This document shows, piece after piece, positions 9,451-19,107 of a DNA stretch of 64,000 bases (the first letter of the stretch is position 1; every line of letters begins with the position of its first letter). The DNA is taken from positions 1 through 64,000 of the forward strand of contig CAIQCK010000114.1 in assembly GCA_903870275.1 (NCBI GenBank), in the 5' to 3' direction. The position numbers and the translations under genes are program-made. The stretch is from an uncultured bacterium (GTDB lineage Bacteria > Verrucomicrobiota > Verrucomicrobiia > CAIQCK01). The notes below the pieces were generated by a model. The model did no database searches. It saw nothing but the letters and a program-made list of their open reading frames with translations, and had not been told where the DNA came from.

Positions 9451-10398
9451 TCAGGACGCCGGGCTCTGCCGCCGGAACCACTCGACGGTGCGGCGAAGGC
9501 CTTCGGCCAGTTCGACGCGGGCAGCGACACCGAGAAGGCGTTGCGCCTTGGCGATGTCGGCCAGGGAGTGGAGCACGTCGCCCGGTCGCGGCGGGGCGTA
9601 GGCCGGGGCAATGAAACTGCCGAGAATGTTCTTAAGGGTGGCGATGAGTTCGTTGACGCTGATACGGCGTCCGCCGGCGATGTTGCAGGTCTGGCCAACC
9701 GCTTCGGGGCTGGCAGCGGCGGCGGCGAGGTTGGCGTCCACGACGTTGGCGACATAGGTGAAGTCGCGCGTCTGTTCGCCATCGCCAAAAACGGTGGGCG
9801 GCCGCCCGGCGAGAAGGCAGGTAATGAACTTGGGGATGGCGGCGGCGTATTCGGATTGCGGGTCCTGGCGCGGACCATAGACGTTGAAGTAACGGAGGCT
9901 GACGGTTTGAAGGCCGTAGGTCCTGGTAAAGAGTTGGCCGTATTGTTCGCCGACGAGCTTGTGCAGGCCGTAGGGCGAGATGGGCGTGGGCGTCATGTCC
10001 TCGCGCTTGGGCAAGTCCGGCGAGTCGCCATAGACGGCGGAGGAACTGGAGAAGACGAGGCGCTGGACCCGCGCGTCGCGGGCGGCGATGAGGACGTTGA
10101 GGGTGCCGTTGACGTTGATGTCGTGGGAGGTCAGCGGGTCGGCGACAGACTTGGGCACGCTCGGCAGCGCCGCCAGGTGGAAAACGACGCGAACGCCGCT
10201 CAAGGCGCGGGTCACGTCGGCGCGGTCGCGGATGTCGCCGCGGATGATTTCAGCGCGGTCGCCCCACGAGCGGAGGTTGGCTTCGCGGCCGCTGGAAAAG
10301 TTGTCGAGGATGCAGACCGACTTGCCGTCGCGCACAAGCCGCTCCGCCAGGTGTCCGCCGATGAAGCCGGCGCCGCCAGTGACAAGGTATTCAGACAT
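9451..10398 (-). CDS. NAD-dependent sugar-nucleotide epimerase/dehydratase (GalE/WbpP-like)
   Basis: A 315-residue extended short-chain dehydrogenase. It has the N-terminal GGAGFIGGHL nucleotide motif, the SSSSAVYGD strand with the catalytic Ser, and YGLHK, the YxxxK dyad. RYFNVYGPRQDP is typical of UDP-glucose or UDP-N-acetylglucosamine 4-epimerases. It would interconvert a UDP-sugar for surface polysaccharide in the cytoplasm. It follows the UDP-glucose dehydrogenase gene by 21 bp, so the pair probably makes UDP-glucuronate and then UDP-galacturonate or a similar sugar. That last step is inference from context. Confidence 0.9.
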   Translation of the reverse strand: MSEYLVTGGAGFIGGHLAERLVRDGKSVCILDNFSSGREANLRSWGDRAEIIRGDIRDRADVTRALSGVRVVFHLAALPSVPKSVADPLTSHDINVNGTLNVLIAARDARVQRLVFSSSSAVYGDSPDLPKREDMTPTPISPYGLHKLVGEQYGQLFTRTYGLQTVSLRYFNVYGPRQDPQSEYAAAIPKFITCLLAGRPPTVFGDGEQTRDFTYVANVVDANLAAAAASPEAVGQTCNIAGGRRISVNELIATLKNILGSFIAPAYAPPRPGDVLHSLADIAKAQRLLGVAARVELAEGLRRTVEWFRRQSPAS

Positions 10399-10419
10399 GG
10401 GGACGTAAACCGTGAGACG

Positions 10420-11709
10420 CTAGCGACCGACGCTGAGGTAGGTGAAGCCGAGGGCTTTCATCGCCTCCGGGTCGAGGAGGTTGCGGCCATCAAAAAGAAT
10501 CGGGTGCGTCATCAGCGGCTTGATCTTGCCGTAGTCCACCTTCTTGAACTCTTCCCATTCGGTGGCGATGACGATGGCGTCGGCGCCGCGCGCGGCTTCG
10601 CAGGGATCGGGGCAGAGCGTGACGTTGGGCAGCAGGGGCCGGGCTTTCTCCATGGCCTGCGGGTCGTAGGCGCGGATGCGGGCGCCTTCCTTTTCCAGCG
10701 CCAGGACGAGGTCCACCGCCGGCGAAGAACGGGCGTCGTCGGTGTTCGGTTTGAATGCGAGGCCGAAGACGGCAATGATCTTGTCCTGAAGGACCCAGAG
10801 CGTGTCCTGGATGCGCTTGACGAACCGCTGGAGTTGGTCGGCGTTGATGCGCTGGACCTCCTTCAACAGGCGGAAGTCGTAGCCGAGTTGCTGCGCAATG
10901 GCAATGAAGGCGGCAATGTCCTTCGGGAAGCAAGAGCCGCCGTAGCCGATGCCGGCGTTGAGAAACGCGCGGCCGATGCGCCGGTCGAGACCGATGCCGT
11001 CCACGACCTGCCCGATGTTGGCATGGCTGGCCTCGCAAAGGGCGGAAAGGGCATTGGCGTAGGAAATCTTGAGGGCGAGAAAAGAGTTGGAGGCGTGTTT
11101 GATGAGTTCTGCGGAGTTGATGTCGGTGATGATGATCGGCGCATTGAACGGCGCGTAAACCTCCCGCATGGTCGCGACAGGCCGCTGGCTGGCGACGCCG
11201 ATCACGATGCGTTCCGGCTTCATCTGATCCTCGACGGCACAGCCTTCGCGCATGAACTCCGGGTTGCTGATGACGTCGAAGTCCACGCCGGCTTTGTTGT
11301 AACGCTTGATGGTCTCGGCCACTTTGAAGCCGGTTTTGACCGGCACGGTGCTTTTGTCCACGATGATGCGGTATTCGGTGAGCGCGCCGGCCACGTCGCG
11401 GGCGACGCGCTCCACAAAGCGCATGTCCACCGAGCCGTCGGCTCGCGGCGGCGTGGGCACGCCGATGAAGACGACATGGCCGTGGCGAACGCCTTCGGCG
11501 GTGTCGGTGGTAAAGCGCAGGCGGCCGGCGGCGACGTTGCGGCGGACCAGCAGCTCCAAGCCGGGTTCGTAGATGGGGATCTGGCCGGCTTGCAACATGG
11601 CGATCTTGGCAGGGTCGTTGTCCACGCAGAAAACGTCGTGGCCTTTTTCTGCAAAACAAGTGCCGGTGACGAGGCCCACATAACCGGTGCCGATGATGGT
11701 AAGTTTCAT
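10420..11709 (-). CDS. UDP-glucose 6-dehydrogenase
   Basis: A 429-residue enzyme of the UDP-glucose/GDP-mannose dehydrogenase family. It starts with the NAD motif IIGTGYVGLVTGTCFAEKGH. The catalytic Cys lies in GIGYGGSCFPKDI, and FGLAFKPNTDD marks the C-terminal UDP-binding domain. It oxidises UDP-glucose to UDP-glucuronate using two NAD+. The length is typical. It sits 35 bp below lptD and just above the epimerase on the same strand, in what reads as a cell-envelope operon. Confidence 0.95.
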   Translation of the reverse strand: MKLTIIGTGYVGLVTGTCFAEKGHDVFCVDNDPAKIAMLQAGQIPIYEPGLELLVRRNVAAGRLRFTTDTAEGVRHGHVVFIGVPTPPRADGSVDMRFVERVARDVAGALTEYRIIVDKSTVPVKTGFKVAETIKRYNKAGVDFDVISNPEFMREGCAVEDQMKPERIVIGVASQRPVATMREVYAPFNAPIIITDINSAELIKHASNSFLALKISYANALSALCEASHANIGQVVDGIGLDRRIGRAFLNAGIGYGGSCFPKDIAAFIAIAQQLGYDFRLLKEVQRINADQLQRFVKRIQDTLWVLQDKIIAVFGLAFKPNTDDARSSPAVDLVLALEKEGARIRAYDPQAMEKARPLLPNVTLCPDPCEAARGADAIVIATEWEEFKKVDYGKIKPLMTHPILFDGRNLLDPEAMKALGFTYLSVGR

Positions 11710-11744
11710 TCGTTGATGCGTGTTCAGGTTTGAGAAGCAGACGG

Positions 11745-14111
11745 TTACCGGCCGGCGTGGAGACGCAACCCCGGCAGTGTCTTCAGGGCGCAGGCGAGGT
11801 AGACGCTCACCTCGCTCACACCATTGCCGAATTCATAATTGCTGAAGTTCAGCGAAATCTCCCAATCATGGAGGTCGCGAACGATCGAGTATTCTTGCAC
11901 AAACGTCCGGTTCACGGCGGTGTCAATCCCATAGAGAACGCGGATGGCCCAGTTCTCTGTAACCGCGATGTGACCGCTAAAATTATAGTAGTCGCTGTTG
12001 CCCCCGTAAAGACCATCCACGTCTTGAATGTAGCGCCTCGACAGGGCGATTTCCCACTTGCGCTCTTGAATGAAACGGACGGTGGTGTTGGCCTCCAGAA
12101 GCTGGCCCGTGGGGGACACGCGGCTGTCAAAATCGAAGGCCAGCCACTTGAACGGGCGCGCTTCAACCTCGGAGTAAGCGTCGCTGATACTGCGCCGGTT
12201 TTTAAGCGTTCCGTCCTGGGCAATATACGTGTAGCTCGTGCCGCGAAACTCACCGTAGAGGTTCGCGTTCACAAAATCCTCGGTTTCACCGTTGCGCTTG
12301 GTCTGCAACTTGTTGCGGACGCCGATACGGACGGTTTCCTGGCGATCAATGGCATCAATCTGCTCGTTCGCGACCGGATCCAGGGTTCCGAGACGCGTGG
12401 TGGCCATATTGGGATCAAACCGGCTGGTCGTGTCGAACTGGTAGATTTGAGTCGGGCTTGTGTCCGGCGTCGGCCGGTAGGCCGCCTCCATCGTCGGCTG
12501 GATGATGTGCCGCAGGCCGTGCACGTCCCAAAACGAGTCGTTAATATCATACACGTTCGACAGCTTGAACGAGCTTTCCAGACCCATCGGGAAACTAACG
12601 CGGGTCTCCTGCGGGCCGGCGCCCACGGGGCTGTAAGGCCCGCCGCCGGACGGGGCGTACGTCAGCGGCGAACTGCTATACCACGTCTCCCGCACGCCGG
12701 CGCGCGGAATCACCGAGAGCCAGCCGAAATACATCTGCGGATAGCTGATCTGATGCAGCCAGTCAAAGCGCGTGACGTTGTAGTCGTTCGGTACTATGGA
12801 AACAGGAACGAGCGGATTGACAAAGCTGTTGGAGTCAATGTTTGAAAAATGTCTTTGGAGATGTTCGATGGTGAGCGCGCCGTCGTAGTAAACCGGCGAG
12901 CCGAAGAGTTGCTGGCGTTTCACATCAATGGCAAATGCCGGGATTTGCTCGGTCATCGTGTAAAGGTTATTTACCGGCGGACGCGCCCAAAAAGACATGG
13001 CATAGCCGGGATCATATTTCTCGATCTCGATGGTGCTTTGCGGCTGCGCTTGGTGGCTGAATTCATCGCGGTAGAAGTCCTCAATGACGCGTGAGTCGCT
13101 TTGTTTCTGAATATTGGCCTTGAACGTGATGTCTTCGCGCAACGGCGTTTGGTCCTGCCATGAAACGCGGTAACGGTTGTTGGGAACATTTTCGTAAGGA
13201 TTATGCCACGACTGGCTGTTGGGACTGGTATCGTGGGCAAAATAAGTCACCACCTTCCCTATGCCCCATTTTTTGTCCACATAGTTCATGTCCACGCCAC
13301 CGGCAACGCCGCGTTTCTGGCGAATGTCCATGCGGTAATCGCCGGAAAGCGATTCGTCGAGATACCAGTTGTAAGAGGTTAACAGATAAACGCCGAAACG
13401 GCCGTTGGAACCCGGTTCGATTTCAAAACCCTGACGCTCATTCTTCAGCGAACGGCTCATCCAAGGCAGATAAAAGACCGGCGTGTCGTCCACGCGCAAC
13501 GTCACATTGTGGGCCAACACCTTGTCACCGGGATAGAAGTCCATGGTGCGGGCGCGCAACCCCCAGTGCGGCTCCGGGTAATCGCAGGTGGTGAGCAGGC
13601 CGTTCTTGACGACATACTTGGGTCCCACCTTTTCGACGTGGTCGCCGTGAATAAACCACGGGTAATTGAACGCGCACGACTTGTCCAGAATCGTCTGCCC
13701 GGTTTCAAAGTTGTAGTAAAGATGCTCGCCGGTCCAGTGCGCCAGCTTTTCGTAAAGATGCACGTGGCCTTCCGCCCACATGTCGTGCGTGACGCTGTTG
13801 TAGCGCGCATGGTCGGCCGTCAACCGCACCGGGCCGCGGGTCACCACCACGCCCTTGTCCGCGTAGGCGATGTTGGTGATCTGATCCAGACGCAGCGTGC
13901 CGTCCTCCGCGACTTCAATCTTCACGTCCGGCACGACGGCCGGTTTCGCAGGCGGAGACGCCGACCCCGCCGCCGGCGCGGCAAAGCCCTGCGACGCCAG
14001 CAGCAACGCGGCGAGGCACCAACCTCCAACTCTCCCTGTCAGGGGTGAAGCAAACACGGTCTTGTTACCTAGCAGAAGCCTTTTGCCGCTGGCAACAGAA
14101 AACGATTTCAA
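11745..14111 (-). CDS. lptD: LPS-assembly outer-membrane protein LptD (OstA/Imp)
   Basis: About 788 residues. There is an N-terminal export signal (GGWCLAALLLASQGFAAP), then an OstA-type beta-jellyroll (roughly 60-180, TADHARYNSVTHDMWAEGHV), then a long beta-barrel with many alternating Tyr/Trp/Arg strands (e.g. RYRVSWQDQTPL, WEISLNFSNYEF). It inserts lipopolysaccharide into the outer leaflet together with LptE. The start is uncertain: the frame has no ATG near its beginning, and candidates are TTG 14111 or GTG 14057. The latter gives a more compact signal peptide. It is the first gene of the lptD-UDP-glucose dehydrogenase-epimerase run. Confidence 0.9.
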   Translation of the reverse strand: MKSFSVASGKRLLLGNKTVFASPLTGRVGGWCLAALLLASQGFAAPAAGSASPPAKPAVVPDVKIEVAEDGTLRLDQITNIAYADKGVVVTRGPVRLTADHARYNSVTHDMWAEGHVHLYEKLAHWTGEHLYYNFETGQTILDKSCAFNYPWFIHGDHVEKVGPKYVVKNGLLTTCDYPEPHWGLRARTMDFYPGDKVLAHNVTLRVDDTPVFYLPWMSRSLKNERQGFEIEPGSNGRFGVYLLTSYNWYLDESLSGDYRMDIRQKRGVAGGVDMNYVDKKWGIGKVVTYFAHDTSPNSQSWHNPYENVPNNRYRVSWQDQTPLREDITFKANIQKQSDSRVIEDFYRDEFSHQAQPQSTIEIEKYDPGYAMSFWARPPVNNLYTMTEQIPAFAIDVKRQQLFGSPVYYDGALTIEHLQRHFSNIDSNSFVNPLVPVSIVPNDYNVTRFDWLHQISYPQMYFGWLSVIPRAGVRETWYSSSPLTYAPSGGGPYSPVGAGPQETRVSFPMGLESSFKLSNVYDINDSFWDVHGLRHIIQPTMEAAYRPTPDTSPTQIYQFDTTSRFDPNMATTRLGTLDPVANEQIDAIDRQETVRIGVRNKLQTKRNGETEDFVNANLYGEFRGTSYTYIAQDGTLKNRRSISDAYSEVEARPFKWLAFDFDSRVSPTGQLLEANTTVRFIQERKWEIALSRRYIQDVDGLYGGNSDYYNFSGHIAVTENWAIRVLYGIDTAVNRTFVQEYSIVRDLHDWEISLNFSNYEFGNGVSEVSVYLACALKTLPGLRLHAGR

Positions 14112-14227
14112 CTGCGGCTCGGTTTGTCATGGAAAGAAAAACCGGGAAGGCACCGCTGAACCCGAAAAGCGATGTTGAACCGCCAAGGATGCCGGCGTCA
14201 CGGTCAACTCCCGGTTTTCAGGCTCCA

Positions 14228-15193
14228 TCATCCGAACAGCCACAACACCAACGGCAGGACCAGCAGCAGATACATGGCGGTGTTGACGACGAAAAGCGCG
14301 GAGGCTTCGCGCGGGCGCAGCTGAAACATGTTGGCCAGCGCCACCATCGTCACCGAGGTCGGCACGAATGCCTGCACCACGAAAACATTCCAGCGCAGGT
14401 CGCGCAACGCCAGCGGAGTCCACCACATCGCGCCCGCCAGCGCCAAACCGACCGCCGCGCCGAGCGCAAACCGCACAACGGCCAGTCCGGCGAGCATCCG
14501 CCACAACATCCTCACGCGCGAGACGTGCAACAGCAGCCCGATTCCAAAAAACGCCATGGGCGTGATACTGAACACAAGAATATCCAGCACGTGCCAGGCG
14601 GCGATTTGCGGCGGCCGCGGCACGCCCATCGCCGAAAGCACGATTCCCAACACCACCAGCGGCAGTCCCGCCGACCGCCAGTCGAAGAGGCTGCTGACGA
14701 TCAGTTTCCGCATCGAGGCGGAGGGCCGCGCATCGGAGTAATGGCGCGCGAGCGGAAACAGCAGCAACACCATGGTGGGCGTAAACAGCAGAATGTAGAG
14801 GTTGGACAATCCCATGCCCGGCTCGCCGTACAGCAGGTAGAGCACGAACGCGCCCATCGTGAAACCGTTGTTGCCCGTGCCGCCCGCGATGGCGAACAGG
14901 CCGGTCTCGGCGCGGTCGCGCGTCACGAACCGTGCCAGGGCCAGCGACAGAAATGTCATGGCCACGATGTGCGCCGATGCAAACAGCGGCAGCCCGATGT
15001 CCGTCGCGTGCAGCGGTGTGCTCCAAATGCTCAAACCGCCGACGATCGGATAGGCAAACACGCCGACGAAGGTCATGATGGCTCTGGCCGTTCGATCCCC
15101 GGCCAGTTTGAGCCGCCGGCACACGTAGCCGGCCACGGTGGCCGCCATCACCGTGCCTGCCGCTATCGTCAGCCTGATCGCCGTATCTGTCAT
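14228..15193 (-). CDS. AEC-family (auxin efflux carrier-like) membrane transporter
   Basis: A 321-residue polytopic protein, about 10 hydrophobic helices, using ATG 15193 preceded by AGGGG. FAIAGGTGNNGFTMGAFVL and the late VVQAFVPTSVTMVALANMF helix match the two-half AEC/PIN fold, where conserved Gly/Asn breaks occur in crossing helices. Family members export or import organic acids or auxin-like compounds by proton coupling; the substrate is unknown here. A reading extended upstream of 15193 would enter unstructured intergenic sequence, so it was rejected. The gene is divergent from the TonB receptor. Confidence 0.85.
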   Translation of the reverse strand: MTDTAIRLTIAAGTVMAATVAGYVCRRLKLAGDRTARAIMTFVGVFAYPIVGGLSIWSTPLHATDIGLPLFASAHIVAMTFLSLALARFVTRDRAETGLFAIAGGTGNNGFTMGAFVLYLLYGEPGMGLSNLYILLFTPTMVLLLFPLARHYSDARPSASMRKLIVSSLFDWRSAGLPLVVLGIVLSAMGVPRPPQIAAWHVLDILVFSITPMAFFGIGLLLHVSRVRMLWRMLAGLAVVRFALGAAVGLALAGAMWWTPLALRDLRWNVFVVQAFVPTSVTMVALANMFQLRPREASALFVVNTAMYLLLVLPLVLWLFG

Positions 15194-15530
15194 CGCGCGC
15201 CCCTGTCTGTAACAGAACTGGCGCGGCGATGCGTGAAAATAATATCGCGCGCGAGGTGGGGTACGGGAGTGTCGTTCCTCCCCGCTGAAAACGAACTGCG
15301 GGGATGCGCCGCGGAGGCCGCAGCAGTTTTCCTCTTGTGAAGCCGCCGCCGGGCGATACCATGCGGGCGACTTCCGACCTGACAATGGAGACAAGCATGA
15401 TGGGCAACGACGACCGGGCGATCCGATGGCGACAGAAGGGAATTCCCCTCCCCTGCGCGACACGGCAGCCGGCCTTTTTTCCAAGCAGGCCAAATGTGTT
15501 TCCCTTTTCGTTGATCCGCAAACAAGCAAC
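15194..15530. other. Divergent intergenic region with a hairpin
   Basis: 337 bp separate the transporter start from the TonB receptor start. Near 15287-15334 a stretch reading gaaaac...ctgcgg pairs with ccgcag...gttttc, giving a bulged stem of about 12 pairs over a G+C-rich loop. I see no cobalamin-riboswitch core, Fur box or other named element and no convincing small gene. It must hold the promoters of both flanking genes. Confidence 0.4.
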
Positions 15531-17696
15531 ATGAAAGGGTGTCTTGCACTCTTCGTGTTCTGGTGTACCACAATCGCCGTTGGCGCGGATGATCGCAGCG
15601 GGCAGAATCAAAACGACAGTTCGCTGGCTCCCAGAGAGACGAAAATCGAGGGAGACACGGCGGCCGTCAAACTGCGTGAAATGGCTGCCCTTGAAAACGC
15701 GCTGGATGCCTCGCGAGACCAGATCATGCCGTCTCTCGGCGCGACGAAATACACCGTCAACCGCGACCAGATTGATTCCCAGTCGCAGGGGGCCAATGCT
15801 CCGTTTGACCAGACCATGCTTCGGTTTCCCGGCGTCGCGCAGGACGAACTGGACAAGCGGCTGCACGTTCGTGGCGAGGAGGCCCATCTGCAATACCGCA
15901 TCAACGGCGTGCTGTTGCCGGACGGACTCTCCGGCTTCGGCCAGGAACTCAGCCCGAGGTTCGTGGACAAATTGTCCCTCCTCACGGGCACGCTTCCCGC
16001 TCAATACGGCGGCCGCACGGCGGGCATCGTTGATATTCAGACCAAAAGCGGAGCGAGCCTGAACGGCGGCGACGCTTCGTTTTATGGTGGAAGCTATGAC
16101 ACGGTCAGTCCCACCTATGAATACGGCGGTGTGGACGGGAAAGTCAGCTATTACTTCACCGCCAACTATCTTCACGATGGCATCGGCATGGCGAACCCAA
16201 CCAGCAGCAGCACGCCCCTCCACGACGACACCGATCAGTTCAAGGGATTCGCCTATTTGTCTTATCTCATTGACGACACGAGCCGGCTGAGCTTGATCCT
16301 GAGCGGCGCACACAGCGATTTTCAACTTCCCAACACACCCGGACAGGATGCCCAATACCAATGCGGCACCCAGACCGCGTTCGATTCGGCCACCCTCAAT
16401 GAAAACCAGTCCGAGCAGAGCTACTACGAGGTGCTGGCGTATCAGAAAAAGACGGGCGACCTGGATTTCCAGTTGGCTCAATCTATGCGCTACAGCGACG
16501 TGTCATTCGCGCCGGACGCAATCGGCGACCTGATGTTCAACGGCATCGCGGCGCGCGAGGATCACCGACTGGTTTCGAACGGCCTTCAAGGCGACGCGAG
16601 CTATGTGTTGGACGAGCATCACACCTTGCGCGGCGGTTTTACCTTTACCGTCGAAGAGGCGACGGTGAACACCTCCAACCTCGTTTTCCCCGCGGCATGG
16701 AATGGCTCCTCGTGGGTCCAGACGGGCACCACGCCGTATAACATCAACGACGATTACAGCAAACAGGCTTACCTCTACGGTTTTTATTTGCAGGACGAAT
16801 GGAAGATTTTCGACAACCTGACACTGAACTACGGCGGGCGGTTTGACGTGCTCAACGCCTACCGCAACGAGAACCAGATCAGTCCGAGGATCAATGCGGT
16901 TTATCAGGCGACGGAGACGACCGTCGTGCATGGCGGTTACGGCCAGTATTTCACACCGCCGCCGCTGGAGTTCGTGAACGCGGGAAGCGTCGCGAAATTC
17001 GCCAACACCACCCACGGCGCCGATCCGGACAACATGGTAAGTTCGCCGGTCAAGTCGGAGCGATACCATTATTTCGACGTCGGCATGACTCAGAAGGTTC
17101 TCCCCGAACTCCGGGCGGGACTGGACGCGTATTATAAAATCAAAAAGAACGTGCTCGACGAAGGGCAATTCGGACCGGCCATGATTTTTTCACCGAACAA
17201 TGCCGACCAAGGCAAGGTTTACGGCGTCGAAGCCACGCTGAATTACGAGAAGAACGGATTCTCCGTTTACGGAAACTTCGCCTGGAGCCGCGCGCTCGCG
17301 CAAGGCCTCAACTCAGGCCAGTTCCAGTTTGACCCGGACGAGCTCGCCTACTTGCAGTCCCACTGGTATCACCTCGATCACGATCAGGATTTCACGGCCT
17401 CGGCTGGTGTGTCCTACAAGTGGGGCGCGACCAAGGTTTACGCCGATGCGATCTATGGAAGCGGTTTATACTCGGGTTTCGGCAACCAGCAGGAGCTTCC
17501 CGGCTACGTGACGGTCAACACCGGCATTGTGCATGTGTTGAAACTTACGAAGAGGGATCAGATAAAAGTTCGCTTCGACATCGTCAACCTGCTCGACACG
17601 GTTTACGAAATCAGGGACGGCACGGGCATTGGCGTCTTCGCGCCTCAATACCTGCCCCGGCGGGGATTATACGGCAGCTTGGAATATGCTTTCTAG
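15531..17696 (+). CDS. TonB-dependent outer-membrane receptor
   Basis: A 721-residue receptor. ATG 15531 gives a signal peptide (MKGCLALFVFWCTTIAVGA); an upstream in-frame start at 15426 would bury it. The plug domain spans about residues 60-190 (FPGVAQDELDKRLHVRGEE, RINGVLLPDG, LPAQYGGRTAGIVDIQTKSG). The beta-barrel follows and ends in LYGSLEYAF with the terminal aromatic residue needed for barrel insertion. Repeated YLQDEWKIFDNLTLNYGGRFD-type strands are characteristic. The substrate is unknown, and no adjacent ABC or TonB genes indicate it. It is followed 92 bp later by folC. Confidence 0.9.
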   Translation: MKGCLALFVFWCTTIAVGADDRSGQNQNDSSLAPRETKIEGDTAAVKLREMAALENALDASRDQIMPSLGATKYTVNRDQIDSQSQGANAPFDQTMLRFPGVAQDELDKRLHVRGEEAHLQYRINGVLLPDGLSGFGQELSPRFVDKLSLLTGTLPAQYGGRTAGIVDIQTKSGASLNGGDASFYGGSYDTVSPTYEYGGVDGKVSYYFTANYLHDGIGMANPTSSSTPLHDDTDQFKGFAYLSYLIDDTSRLSLILSGAHSDFQLPNTPGQDAQYQCGTQTAFDSATLNENQSEQSYYEVLAYQKKTGDLDFQLAQSMRYSDVSFAPDAIGDLMFNGIAAREDHRLVSNGLQGDASYVLDEHHTLRGGFTFTVEEATVNTSNLVFPAAWNGSSWVQTGTTPYNINDDYSKQAYLYGFYLQDEWKIFDNLTLNYGGRFDVLNAYRNENQISPRINAVYQATETTVVHGGYGQYFTPPPLEFVNAGSVAKFANTTHGADPDNMVSSPVKSERYHYFDVGMTQKVLPELRAGLDAYYKIKKNVLDEGQFGPAMIFSPNNADQGKVYGVEATLNYEKNGFSVYGNFAWSRALAQGLNSGQFQFDPDELAYLQSHWYHLDHDQDFTASAGVSYKWGATKVYADAIYGSGLYSGFGNQQELPGYVTVNTGIVHVLKLTKRDQIKVRFDIVNLLDTVYEIRDGTGIGVFAPQYLPRRGLYGSLEYAF

Positions 17697-17788
17697 TCGG
17701 TCGCTGTGTGCGCAAGAGCGGCTCCAGTCCACACCCGGAAAGCGCCCTCGTTGACCCGCCTCGGGCGCGCGTGCTAGCGTCACATGCG

Positions 17789-19087
17789 GTGACTTACGAA
17801 CAGACAGTCGAATACCTCTACGGCATCCAGCTTTTCGGCATCAAGCTGGGCTTGCAGAACGTCCGCGCCCTGCTGGCGTTGATGGGCAACCCGCACGAGA
17901 TGCCGCCGCTGGCGGGCCGCTTCATCCACATCGCCGGCACCAACGGCAAGGGCAGCGTCGCGGCCATGCTCAACGCCATCGGCCAGCGCGCCGGGCTGCG
18001 TGTCGGTCTCTACACCTCGCCGCACTTGGTCAGCTTTTGCGAGCGGATTCAGGTGAACAACCAGCCCATCGCCGAGGCGGACGTGGTGCGGCTGGTGAGC
18101 GAGATCCGGCCGCTGATGCAGCGCCTGGCGGAGATGCCGGAGCACGCGCACCCGACGTTCTTCGAGGCGATCACGGCAATGGCGCTGCGCTATTTCCAGG
18201 AGCGGCGCTGCGAGCTTGTGGTGTGGGAAACCGGCATGGGCGGACGGCTCGATGCGACCAACGTCGTCACGCCGCTGGTGAGCGTCATCACCAACATCCA
18301 GAACGACCACGCCGCGTATCTCGGCGACACGCTCGCGAAGATCGCCATGGAAAAAGCCGGCGTCATCAAGCCCGGCGTGCCGGTCGTCACGGCGGCGGCG
18401 GACGCGGCGGCGCTGGAAGTCATCGCGCGCACGGCGGCGGAGGCGCGCGCGCCGTTGACGGTGATCCGGCCGGACGACTGCCAGCATCTCGGCGACGATT
18501 TGTGCGGCCAGCGCATTCGCGTGTGCGGGATCGAGTGCGCCGTTCCGTTGCTCGGCGCGCACCAGGCAACGAACGCGGCCACCGCCGTCACGGCGGCGCG
18601 GTTGGCGCTGAAGGTGCCGGATGAAATGATTCGCCAGGGACTGGCGCGGACGCGATGGCCCGGTCGGTTTCACGTGCTATCGGGCGAACCGACCGCCGTA
18701 CTGGACGGCGCGCACAATCCCGCAGCGGCCGAAGTGTTGGCCGCGACGCTGGAGCGGCATTTCCCCGGACAACGGGTGACGCTAATCCTCGGCATCCTGC
18801 GCGACAAGGATCGCGAGGGCATCTGCCGCGTGCTCGCGCCCCGCGCGGCCGAGGTGCTCACGGTGCGCGTGCCGAGCGAACGCACCACCAACCCGGCGGA
18901 ACTGGCGGAGATTTGCCGGCGGGTCGCGCCAGGCGTGCCCGTGCGCAACGCGAACACCGTGGCCGCGGCGCTGGAGGAATACGACATGCAGAGCAGCGTG
19001 GTGCTGGTGACCGGTTCGCTATTTCTGGTGGGAGAGACGCTGGCGTTGGTGCAGCGCCGGCGGCTGGAGGCGGGGATAAACCAGTGA
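17789..19087 (+). CDS. folC: Folylpolyglutamate synthase / dihydrofolate synthase
   Basis: A 432-residue Mur-ligase-family enzyme. It has the N-terminal LYGIQLFGIKLGLQNV helix, the P-loop HIAGTNGKGSVAAML (about 47-61), TSPHLVSFCERI, the Mg-binding WETGMGGRLDATN and the C-terminal LDGAHNPAAAE. It adds glutamate to dihydropteroate and/or folates. No ATG lies near the conserved N-terminus; GTG 17789 places the protein start just before the first helix, and GTG 17771 is an alternative. The next gene starts 20 bp downstream. Confidence 0.93.
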   Translation: MTYEQTVEYLYGIQLFGIKLGLQNVRALLALMGNPHEMPPLAGRFIHIAGTNGKGSVAAMLNAIGQRAGLRVGLYTSPHLVSFCERIQVNNQPIAEADVVRLVSEIRPLMQRLAEMPEHAHPTFFEAITAMALRYFQERRCELVVWETGMGGRLDATNVVTPLVSVITNIQNDHAAYLGDTLAKIAMEKAGVIKPGVPVVTAAADAAALEVIARTAAEARAPLTVIRPDDCQHLGDDLCGQRIRVCGIECAVPLLGAHQATNAATAVTAARLALKVPDEMIRQGLARTRWPGRFHVLSGEPTAVLDGAHNPAAAEVLAATLERHFPGQRVTLILGILRDKDREGICRVLAPRAAEVLTVRVPSERTTNPAELAEICRRVAPGVPVRNANTVAAALEEYDMQSSVVLVTGSLFLVGETLALVQRRRLEAGINQ

Positions 19088-19107
19088 GGGAAAGTGACCA
19101 GGGATCA

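Noticed and set aside
15194..15530. Cobalamin riboswitch before the TonB receptor
   Set aside because: The characteristic B12-box sequence is absent on the plus strand, although a hairpin is present.
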